This document shows, piece after piece, positions 1-7,334 of a stretch of 14,017 bases of DNA (positions are counted from its first letter, which is position 1; each line of letters starts with the position of its first letter). Made by a program: the position numbers and the translations under genes. The notes under the pieces were generated by a model. That model did not search any database. It was not told where the DNA came from and was given only the letters and a program-made list of their open reading frames with translations. The stretch covers positions 1 to 14,017 of the forward strand of contig CAZPZD010000055.1 in NCBI GenBank assembly GCA_964590515.1, written 5' to 3'. This stretch comes from JADFRG01 sp964590515. Lineage in GTDB: Bacteria; Chloroflexota; Anaerolineae; Anaerolineales; E44-bin32.

Positions 1-3000
1 TGATCTCCCAACCGATCCCCAAGATCCTGAACGACCGCTACGAGCTCGGCGAAGAGCTAGGCCGCGGCGGCATGGGCGCGGTCTACCGCGCCTACGATCC
101 GACCCTGGAGCGCGAGGTAGCGGTCAAGATACTTTCGGAGCTTGGCCTGGGGATCGAAGGCCGCGAGCGCCTTCTTCACGAGGCAAAGGCCATCGCCAGA
201 CTCAGTCACCCAAACATCGTTGCCGTGTACGACGCAGGCGAGACCGGCGAGACTCCGTTCATCGTCATGGAAATGATCAAAGGCGAGAGCCTGCATGACC
301 GCCCGCCTGAGGATCTTCCCGGCATAGTAGAGGTCGCAAAGCAAATCTGCACCGCCCTCGAGCACGCCCACAGCCACCACATCGTACATCGTGACCTGAA
401 GCCGGAGAACGTGCTGATTGACCGCGAGGGCAATGCCAAACTGATGGATTTCGGGATCGCTCGCTCGATGGCCTCTCGCTTCGCGTCAGAAAGCACTGCG
501 ATTGGAACGGTCTTCTATCTGGCACCCGAGATCGCCCTCGGGCAGGAATACGATGGGCGGGCCGATCTCTATTCTCTGGGGGTCATGCTCTATGAACTCA
601 CCACTGGCGGTCTGCCGTTCGTGGCCGGCGACCCGGTGGCGGTCATATCCCAGCATATCCACTCCTCAGTCATCCCACCGAGAGCCAAGAAACCAGAGAT
701 TCCGCCACTGCTCGACGCGCTCATCGTTCAGTTGATGAGCAAGGACCCCCGTGCCCGACCCGCCTCCGCGGCGGAGACCCTCAAGCTGCTTGCGCGGTCC
801 GACTTGCTGAATCCGGCAGCCAAAGACGAGCGCGAAGTGTTGGTGCTGGATCGCATCGTGAGAGGCCGATTTGTGGGCCGTGAGCAAGAGCTGAGCGAGG
901 CCCGTTCGCTCTGGAACAAGGCCGAAGCCGGAGAAGGTCAGACGCTGCTCATCAGCGGCGAACCGGGTGTCGGAAAGACGCGGCTGATGCGTGAGCTCTC
1001 CACTCACGTTGAGGTATCCGGGGGCAGAACACTGATCGGCGCCTGTTATGCAGAGGGTGGGGCACCTTACGCGCCCTTCGCCCAGATCTTGCGGCGCGCC
1101 TTGCACAGGAATGGCCATGGAGTTCCCGAGTTCGTAATCGCCGATCTGCTGGACGTTGCCCCCGAATTGAAGCCTTACTTCCCCGACATACTACCCAATC
1201 CGCCGCTGAGACCAGAAGCGGAGCAGCAACGGCTGTTTGAGAACGTCGTTACTTTCTGCAGCACGCTAAGTGAGCAGAAGCCGCTTCTTCTCGTTCTCGA
1301 CGACGCCCACTGGGCAGACAGCGGCTCGCTGGCACTCATGCGGCATCTCTCCCGGCGGATTCGGCACAAAGCGATCCTGTTGGTCGCCACGTATCGAGAG
1401 ACCGGAATCGACGAGGCCCGTCCATTCCGCGAAGTGCTGCTCGACTTGAACCGCGAGCGTCTCGCGCGTCGGATCAAGCTCAGCCGCCTCACCAAGGAGC
1501 AAACGGAGAGCCTGCTCGCCGCCATCTTCGAGGAGGAGATCCTGCCCGAGTTTCTCGAAGGGATCTACCGTGAAACTGAAGGCAATCCCTTCTTCATCGA
1601 GGAGATCTGTAAGGATCTGGTCGAGTCGGGGAAGCTTTATTACCAGGAAGGGCGCTGGCACCGGTCCAGCATGGATGAGCTGGAGCTTCCCCAGAGCGTG
1701 CGGGAGGTCGTGCAGGCCCGGATCTCCAAGCTCTCTCCCGACGATCACGATACGCTCACCCTCGCCGCGATCCTCGGTCGAGAATTCGACTTCGATACTC
1801 TTCTAAAGGCCAGTGAATTGGAGGAAGATCGGCTCATCGACGCTCTCGAGGAGGCGGAGAAGGCCCAGCTTATCTCGGAAGTGAGCGGAGAGGGCGGAGC
1901 CACGTTCTCCTTCGCTCACGCCTTGATTCCAGCCACACTCGTCGAGAGCATCCGGACCTTGCGTCGCCGCAAGCTCCATCGCCAGGTTGCCCAAGCGATT
2001 GAGACTCTCCGACCAGAAGCTCTCGAAGACCTCGGCTATCACTATGAAGAAGCCGGAGACGACGAGCGGGCGCGGAGCTACTACGCGCAAGCTGGCGAGC
2101 GGGCTTCACATGCGTTCGCGAACCAGGAAGCCGAGGGCTACTTCCGGGCCGCACTGGCACTCTACCCAAGCAACGAGCCCCACCCTGAACTCCTTGCCGA
2201 ACTGGCAGTGGTGTTGGCACGGCGAAGCAACTTCGATGAAGCGCTCGATTCCTGGAAGTCGGCTGCCGCGCTGTACGGGGCCGCGGGTAAAGCTGCCCGG
2301 GTAGCCTGGTGCTACGCGCGTATGTCGCGGGCCGTCTGGGACGCCGGCGACATACCGCTGGGACTGGAACTCGCGGAGAAGGGACTCGAAATCGTCGGTG
2401 ACGCCTCGGAGAGCGAGGAACATGCCGATCTGCTGCACGAGCTCGCCCGCGCCTACTTCTTCAACGGGATGAGCGAGGAAGGGATTCCGGTGAGCGAGCG
2501 GGCGCTCGCCATGGCCAAGTCTACGGGAAATGTACGAATTCAGGCCGAGGTGCTGGCAACCCAAGGGCTCCTCTATTACGGGGATAGCGACAAGATCGAC
2601 GCCGCGCAGGCCGCACTCCAGGAAGCGATCAGTCTGGCTGAAACTCATCAGCTTATCACTCAGGAACTGCGCGCCCGCAACAACCTCTCGCACATCCTCG
2701 GCCCGGTACGCGGCGACCCCCGGAGCGCTCGAGAGCAGCTGGCCCGGGCTACGGAACTCGCCCGCGAGGGGGGCGATGTCGGGATGGAGCTCTTCACCGG
2801 CGCGCACGGCGCTCTGTATGGGATCTACCTTGGCAAGCTTTCGGAGGTCGAGAAAGAGCTGGACCGGCTGGACAAGCTAATGGAGGGATTGATCAAGCCC
2901 GGGACGGGCGGCACAGAGGTGTTGAAGTCTCATGCGGTCCTCGAGTGGGCGCGCGGACACACTCTGCAGCTTGTCGAGACTCTGCGACCCATTCAAGTGG

Positions 3001-3563
3001 AAGTTCGCGAAAGTGGCGACCTTCAGTCACTCTGGGAAGTCAACCTCCATCTTGCGGAGGCCTTTGTCGAATTGTCCCAGTTCGTAGAAGCCGAGAAGGC
3101 CGCCCAAGAGGTCATCGAACTCGGCGGCTTGGATAGCGCAACTCGGGGCTCGGGACACCTGTGGAACTCGATTGCACTCTCCAAGCGAGGCGAGATCGAA
3201 GCTGCGCGGGAGATGCTGCAGCAGGCCAAGGAGTCAACACCCGTTGAGCTCGCCGCCTGGCATGCGGTCGGTGTCCTCCGGGCCGAGGCACAAATGGCGA
3301 TCGCCGAGGCTCGCTGGTCGGACGCTTGGTCTGCGTTTGAGGAAGCGGTTTCTCGCCTGGACCGCATGGGAATGCGGATCGCCCACGCCAGAGTCCTTCG
3401 AGATTGGGCCGAGGGCCATCTCTTACGCGGTGAACCGGACGATAGGAAGCGAGCGCGGGACTTGCTCAAAGAGGCCCGAGACGCATTTGATGACATGGGG
3501 TCTACCGCGTACGTTGAACGCATCGATTCTCAACTCGCAGATCTCGATGGTACGCAAACCTAG
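1..3563 (+). CDS. Ser/Thr protein kinase - STAND/AAA ATPase - TPR protein, copy 1 (5' end just outside window)
   Basis: This is a large soluble signalling protein of about 1187 aa. The reading frame is open from base 3, and the window opens with 'tg', so the start codon (ATG or GTG) probably begins one base before the window. The first internal ATG, at 72, lies inside the kinase glycine loop and cannot be the true start. The kinase spans about residues 15-270: LGRGGMG loop at 20-26, catalytic Lys43, HRDLKPEN with Asp132, DFG Asp150 and an intact APE motif, so it should be active. The ATPase starts near 289 (GRFVGREQEL), with Walker A GEPGVGKT at 320-327 and Walker B DDAHWAD at 434-440. A helical hinge region follows (LPQSV at 563, HALIP at 640), then TPR-like helices to the end. 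No transmembrane segment or HTH is seen. By family knowledge (PknK, COG3899), ligand or partner binding to the TPR/ATPase part probably controls the kinase; the substrate is unknown. First of four tandem paralogs. Confidence 0.93.
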   Translation, partial: ISQPIPKILNDRYELGEELGRGGMGAVYRAYDPTLEREVAVKILSELGLGIEGRERLLHEAKAIARLSHPNIVAVYDAGETGETPFIVMEMIKGESLHDRPPEDLPGIVEVAKQICTALEHAHSHHIVHRDLKPENVLIDREGNAKLMDFGIARSMASRFASESTAIGTVFYLAPEIALGQEYDGRADLYSLGVMLYELTTGGLPFVAGDPVAVISQHIHSSVIPPRAKKPEIPPLLDALIVQLMSKDPRARPASAAETLKLLARSDLLNPAAKDEREVLVLDRIVRGRFVGREQELSEARSLWNKAEAGEGQTLLISGEPGVGKTRLMRELSTHVEVSGGRTLIGACYAEGGAPYAPFAQILRRALHRNGHGVPEFVIADLLDVAPELKPYFPDILPNPPLRPEAEQQRLFENVVTFCSTLSEQKPLLLVLDDAHWADSGSLALMRHLSRRIRHKAILLVATYRETGIDEARPFREVLLDLNRERLARRIKLSRLTKEQTESLLAAIFEEEILPEFLEGIYRETEGNPFFIEEICKDLVESGKLYYQEGRWHRSSMDELELPQSVREVVQARISKLSPDDHDTLTLAAILGREFDFDTLLKASELEEDRLIDALEEAEKAQLISEVSGEGGATFSFAHALIPATLVESIRTLRRRKLHRQVAQAIETLRPEALEDLGYHYEEAGDDERARSYYAQAGERASHAFANQEAEGYFRAALALYPSNEPHPELLAELAVVLARRSNFDEALDSWKSAAALYGAAGKAARVAWCYARMSRAVWDAGDIPLGLELAEKGLEIVGDASESEEHADLLHELARAYFFNGMSEEGIPVSERALAMAKSTGNVRIQAEVLATQGLLYYGDSDKIDAAQAALQEAISLAETHQLITQELRARNNLSHILGPVRGDPRSAREQLARATELAREGGDVGMELFTGAHGALYGIYLGKLSEVEKELDRLDKLMEGLIKPGTGGTEVLKSHAVLEWARGHTLQLVETLRPIQVEVRESGDLQSLWEVNLHLAEAFVELSQFVEAEKAAQEVIELGGLDSATRGSGHLWNSIALSKRGEIEAAREMLQQAKESTPVELAAWHAVGVLRAEAQMAIAEARWSDAWSAFEEAVSRLDRMGMRIAHARVLRDWAEGHLLRGEPDDRKRARDLLKEARDAFDDMGSTAYVERIDSQLADLDGTQT

Positions 3564-3604
3564 GCGCGCGGTCGTCCGCTTGGCCAACTCCAGAAGAGTT
3601 AGCG

Positions 3605-6600
3605 GTGAGTGAAGCCGGCCCAAACACCCTGATCAACGATCGCTACCAACTTGGCGAGCAGCTCGGCCGCGGCGGGATGGGCGTGGTGTATCGCGCCCGC
3701 GACTCGGTGCTCGACCGGGACGTGGCGGTGAAGCTGCTCAGTGCGAGCGGCCTGGGAACCGAAGGCCGCGAGCGGATGCTGCGCGAAGCCCAAGCCATCG
3801 CCAAGCTCAACCACCCGAACATCGTCCAGGTCCACGACGCTGGTCAGCTCGAGCCTTCGACGGGCTCCCCGCCAGGGATGGCGGGACAGGCAGGCGAGGC
3901 GATCCCCTTCATCGTCATGGAGCTGGTGCAAGGCCCTAGCCTGCACGATCGTCCACCGCAGGATTTCGAAGGTATCGTCGGAGTCGCCCGGCAGATCTGT
4001 GCCGCGCTCGAACACGCCCATTCGCATGGGATCATCCATCGCGATCTCAAGCCCGAGAACGTGCTGATCGGGCCCGACGGAACCGCCAAACTCATGGACT
4101 TCGGCCTGGCCCGGTCAGTCGCCTCTCGGCTGACGACCGAAGGGGAGATTACCGGAACGGTCTTCTACCTGCCGCCCGAGATCGCCCTCGGACACGACAT
4201 CGACGGGCGGGCCGATCTCTATTCACTCGGCGTGATGCTCTATGAGTTCACCGCCGGCATACTCCCCTTTGCGGATGGGGACCCGCTGGCGATCATCTCG
4301 CAGCACTTGCATGCCTCCGTGGTTCCCCCGCGAGCCCATCGCGAAGGGATATCGCCGGCAATGAATGCCCTTATTCTGCGGCTCTTGAGCAAGCGCCCGG
4401 AAGATCGCCCGGCCTCTGCTGCAGAAGTAGCTCAAGCGCTGGACCACCTGGAGGCCGGCGAGGTCATTGACCTCGAGGTCCGTGAACTATCTCTGCTCGA
4501 CCGTTTCGTGAGGGGCCGCCTCGTAGGACGCGATCGCGAGCTCGGCGAAGCCCGAGCCTTCTGGCATCGGGCCACGCAGGGTCAGGGCCAGGTGCTGCTG
4601 ATCAGCGGCGAACCGGGGGTTGGTAAGACCCGCCTGGTGCGCGAGCTTGCCACCTGGGTTGAGGTGTCAGGGGGCAGTGTCCTGGTCGGCGAGTGTTATG
4701 CCGAAGGCGGTGCGCCGTACGCACCCATGGCTCAGATGATCCGGGCCGCCTTGAGCCTGGGAGTGACCCGCTCATTGCCAAATCCGGTCCTGGCCGACCT
4801 GGCAACGATCTCACCGGACCTGCGGACCCGGCACCCGGACTTGCCTTCCAACCAGCCGCTCGACCCGCAAGCGGAAAAGCAGCGACTGTTCGAGAGTGTC
4901 ACGGCTATGGCCACGTCTCTCGCCGACCAAACCCCGCTCTTGCTGATCCTCGACGACGCTCATTGGGCCGACGGGGGTACGTTGTCGCTGTTGCGCCACC
5001 TGGCCCGGCGGCTCCGCCAAAGCCGAACCCTGGTCGTCGCCGCTTACCGCGAGATCGAGCTGGACGAGGCCCTCCCCCTGACTGAACTGCTGCACGACCT
5101 GGACCGTGAGCGGCTTGCGAAACGCATCAAACTCACTCGGCTCGACCGGCAGGAAACTCGCGATTTGCTCGCTGCTCTGTTCCGGGAGGAGATCACGCCT
5201 GAATTCCTGGACGGCATTTATCGAGAAACGGAGGGGAATCCATTTTTCATTGAGGAAGTTTGCAAAGCCTTGATCGACAGCGGCAAGCTGTATTTCGAGG
5301 ATGGGCGTTGGCACCGCCCGGGAGTGGATGAAATGGACATCCCCCAGAGCGTCCGCCTGGCAGTCCAGGCCCGAGTTCGCAGGCTCCCTGAGACGACCCA
5401 AGAAACGCTCCAGCTTGCCGCCACACTCGGCCGAGAGTTTGACTACCAGACCCTGTCGCAAGCCTCCGACATGGATGAACAGATGCTGATCGAAGCGCTG
5501 GAACGTGCGCAGCGCGCTCAACTGATTGAGGAGCTGAGCACCGGACGCGAGGTGTCGTTCTCCTTCACTCATGCCCTGATTCCCTCCACCCTATATGAAG
5601 GAATCAGCGCCCTGCGCCGCCGGCCGATGCACCGGCGGGCTGCAGAATCCATTGAAGCCCTTCGTCCGGATGACTACGAGTCGCTGGCGCACCATTTCGC
5701 CGCGGCGGGGGATCGGGTGAGGGCGATCGAGTATTGCCGCAAGGCCGCGGGGCGATCCAATGGACTCCATACGTATGACGCATCCAAACGATATCTCACC
5801 ACCGCCCTCGGCTTGCTCGACGCCGGAGAAATGCCCGAAACCCGCCTGGGCCTGCTGGAGGAATTGGCCGATGCCCACACCATGCTAGGCGAGCCCGGAG
5901 AGGCTATCCCCCACTACCAGGAGGCCTTGGAGGTCTGGCAAGGCCTGCCGAGCGCCATCACGTTGACCGCCATCCGGCTGCATCGCAAGATCGTGGATAC
6001 CGTGGCCTGGATGACCTGGTACGCCGATCGGCAACGCTTCGAGGGAACGGCACAATCGAGCCAGCAAGCGGGATTGAAGCTGATTGAGGGCCAAACTCCC
6101 GACAGGGAGATCGTACGCTTCTGGATCGCGCTCTCATACTTCGCCAGCGCGGAACGCGGGTCTCCGGATTGGGATGAAACGGAACGCTGCGCACAGGCAG
6201 CGCTGGCCATTGCGCAGCAATTGAGTGACCCGGGCACGCTTTCCGCCGCGCTCGACGCCCTGGAGCGGGTGTACGGGGCCCGCGGGCTGTTCCGTGAGCG
6301 GCTTCAGGTCTCCCTCGAGCGGTTGGCCCTGAGCCAGGACTCACTTTTCGGCGACCTACAGGAAAGGACCAAGATTCTGCTGGGGACGAGTTGGTCGTAC
6401 CATCACGTTGGTGAATTTGCGCAAGCCATACCCTATGGCGAGCAGGCCGAGAGCCTTGCCCAAGAGATACGGGCGGTCGACCTGCAGGTGGCGGCTCTGC
6501 GAAGCCAGGCATTCAGCTGGTTCCGCTTGGACCGTTGGGACAAGCTATTGGAGATCGACGCGAAGTGGCGTGGCCTGGAGCAAGCCTACGTCAACTTCTT

Positions 6601-6763
6601 TCAGCGCATCGGGCCAATGTGTTTCATGATTGGCCTCGACGCCAGCGTCCATGCCTTGCGCGGCGAACACAACGAGGCGGCCAGACTCCGGGCACATTCG
6701 CATACCATCATGTCCGAGGCGACCGGGCCGCCGGAACGTTGGGGGCGGGACAACCACTACTGA
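3605..6763 (+). CDS. Ser/Thr protein kinase - STAND/AAA ATPase - TPR protein, copy 2 (ends at a premature in-frame UGA)
   Basis: Second paralog, starting at GTG 3605 with a partial SD (AGAAGAG, 3592-3598) and 41 bp after copy 1. The start matches the family: about 19 residues precede the glycine loop (LGRGGMG, 20-26). Kinase residues are complete: Lys43, HRD Asp147 and DFG Asp165. The APE motif reads PPE, a tolerated variant. Between strands beta4 and beta5 it has about 15 extra residues compared with copies 1 and 3. Walker A GEPGVGKT is at 335-342 and Walker B DDAHWAD at 450-456; the hinge IPQSV is at 579. The TPR region differs clearly from copies 1 and 3. The frame stops at codon 1053 (TGA 6761-6763) inside the TPR region, yet continues in the same frame with family-like sequence to 7279, for a total of 1224 codons. 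Either the gene is a recent nonsense pseudogene, the two pieces are made separately, or the base is a sequencing error. Kinase and ATPase activity may survive truncation, but sensing probably does not. Confidence 0.88.
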   Translation: MSEAGPNTLINDRYQLGEQLGRGGMGVVYRARDSVLDRDVAVKLLSASGLGTEGRERMLREAQAIAKLNHPNIVQVHDAGQLEPSTGSPPGMAGQAGEAIPFIVMELVQGPSLHDRPPQDFEGIVGVARQICAALEHAHSHGIIHRDLKPENVLIGPDGTAKLMDFGLARSVASRLTTEGEITGTVFYLPPEIALGHDIDGRADLYSLGVMLYEFTAGILPFADGDPLAIISQHLHASVVPPRAHREGISPAMNALILRLLSKRPEDRPASAAEVAQALDHLEAGEVIDLEVRELSLLDRFVRGRLVGRDRELGEARAFWHRATQGQGQVLLISGEPGVGKTRLVRELATWVEVSGGSVLVGECYAEGGAPYAPMAQMIRAALSLGVTRSLPNPVLADLATISPDLRTRHPDLPSNQPLDPQAEKQRLFESVTAMATSLADQTPLLLILDDAHWADGGTLSLLRHLARRLRQSRTLVVAAYREIELDEALPLTELLHDLDRERLAKRIKLTRLDRQETRDLLAALFREEITPEFLDGIYRETEGNPFFIEEVCKALIDSGKLYFEDGRWHRPGVDEMDIPQSVRLAVQARVRRLPETTQETLQLAATLGREFDYQTLSQASDMDEQMLIEALERAQRAQLIEELSTGREVSFSFTHALIPSTLYEGISALRRRPMHRRAAESIEALRPDDYESLAHHFAAAGDRVRAIEYCRKAAGRSNGLHTYDASKRYLTTALGLLDAGEMPETRLGLLEELADAHTMLGEPGEAIPHYQEALEVWQGLPSAITLTAIRLHRKIVDTVAWMTWYADRQRFEGTAQSSQQAGLKLIEGQTPDREIVRFWIALSYFASAERGSPDWDETERCAQAALAIAQQLSDPGTLSAALDALERVYGARGLFRERLQVSLERLALSQDSLFGDLQERTKILLGTSWSYHHVGEFAQAIPYGEQAESLAQEIRAVDLQVAALRSQAFSWFRLDRWDKLLEIDAKWRGLEQAYVNFFQRIGPMCFMIGLDASVHALRGEHNEAARLRAHSHTIMSEATGPPERWGRDNHY
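3706..3852 (+). repeat. 147-bp near-identical patch shared with 7424-7570
   Basis: A hand alignment at a constant offset of 3718 shows 6 mismatches in 147 bp, including an unbroken 53-bp identity (3791-3843 against 7509-7561). It covers kinase strand beta2, the VAVK lysine and helix C. Flanking kinase and ATPase sequence of the two copies is only about 75-80% identical by eye, and copy 1 is much more divergent here. Confidence 0.85.
3851..3885 (+). repeat. Two abutting hairpins inside a 15-codon insertion in the copy 2 kinase domain
   Basis: Hairpin 1 pairs GAGCC (3851-3855) with GGCTC (3863-3867). Hairpin 2 starts at the next base and pairs CCCGCCA (3868-3874) with TGGCGGG (3879-3885) around a GGGA loop. 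They lie within about 45 extra bases absent from copies 1 and 3. The insertion keeps the frame and adds a Pro/Gly/Ser-rich loop (STGSPPGMAGQ) between strands beta4 and beta5. It resembles a small palindromic repeat element that landed in frame; no second copy was seen in the window. Confidence 0.6.
6761..6763 (+). other. In-frame UGA separating the two halves of copy 2
   Basis: TGA at codon 1053 of copy 2, with context HY-stop-LCQPLMAEG. The frame stays open for 171 further codons of family-like sequence. UGA is also used as the normal terminator of copy 2 (7277), copy 3 (10875) and the copy 4 remnant (11081), so a code change does not explain it. Confidence 0.9.
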
Positions 6764-6778
6764 CTGTGCCAGCCCTTG

Positions 6779-7279
6779 ATGGCGGAGGGCGAGTTCGCCC
6801 TCGTCCGGCAGCACCTGGAGGCGGCGCTTCCCCAGACGGCCGAGTGGGTCGGGGACCATGACCTGTACGCGATGCTGGCGGACGCCGCGGCGCTTGCAGG
6901 CGATCTGACCGCCCTCCAGCGTTACGCGCCCCGGGCGGAGGAGAGCGCGGTCCGCTATGACCACCGGCTGTATCGAGCTATTGCCCACCGGGCATTTGGG
7001 GTGACACACCGGCTGGCGGGCGAACCCAGCCGGGCGCTGGCTCGCTTGGAGCAAGCGCTGGAACTCTTTTCCGAGCTCGAAACTAGTTGGCAGACCGGCC
7101 GCACATACTTCGAGTTGGGGAAGCTTGCTCAGGGCCAGGCGGATGCGTCCGCAGCCGCTCGGCACTTCACGAATGCACTGGCCGAATTCGAGAGACAAGG
7201 CGCCGGTCCGGACGTGATTCGCACGCGGGCAGCCCTGGCTGAGCTGGGTGGTGCGAGAGTTGACGCAGATAATCGATGA
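6779..7279 (+). CDS. C-terminal TPR part of copy 2, cut off by the UGA at 6761
   Basis: The sequence after the premature stop is in the same frame as copy 2 and reads as helical TPR repeats (for example RAIAHRAFGVTHRLAGEPSR followed by ALARLEQALELF). It ends with ALAEFERQGA and ALAELGG, which correspond to the C-termini of copies 1 and 3 (YVERV..RLAELG). It is therefore the missing last sixth of copy 2, not an independent gene. An ATG at 6779 (or TTG at 6776) could start a 166-167 aa protein, but the bases before it (TGTGCCAGCCC) hold no Shine-Dalgarno site, so efficient reinitiation is doubtful. A single TGA-to-TGG (Trp) change would restore a protein of normal family length. It lies 55 bp before copy 3. 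The region is certain to be coding in origin; whether it is translated now is unclear. Confidence 0.7.
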   Translation: MAEGEFALVRQHLEAALPQTAEWVGDHDLYAMLADAAALAGDLTALQRYAPRAEESAVRYDHRLYRAIAHRAFGVTHRLAGEPSRALARLEQALELFSELETSWQTGRTYFELGKLAQGQADASAAARHFTNALAEFERQGAGPDVIRTRAALAELGGARVDADNR

Positions 7280-7334
7280 AGGCTGAGACGAGATTCTCGC
7301 CGCGCCGTGGCGCTCCTTCCGAGACACTAGCACA

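Noticed and set aside
2106..2807. 233-aa minus-strand ORF inside copy 1 (with similar ones at 666-1118, 4811-5572, 6545-7333 and 7167-7868)
   Set aside because: All are antisense to well-supported kinase/ATPase/TPR coding sequence and recur at matching places in the paralogs, as expected for shadow frames.
6761..6763. UGA as selenocysteine or a reassigned Trp codon
   Set aside because: UGA ends copy 2, copy 3 and copy 4 normally, TGG is used for Trp throughout, and nothing links a TPR protein to selenocysteine or shows a clear SECIS-like hairpin.
7302..7313. GCGCC-GT-GGCGC hairpin between copies 2 and 3 as a terminator
   Set aside because: The stem is short, the two-base loop is too tight, and only TCCTTCC follows rather than a T-run.
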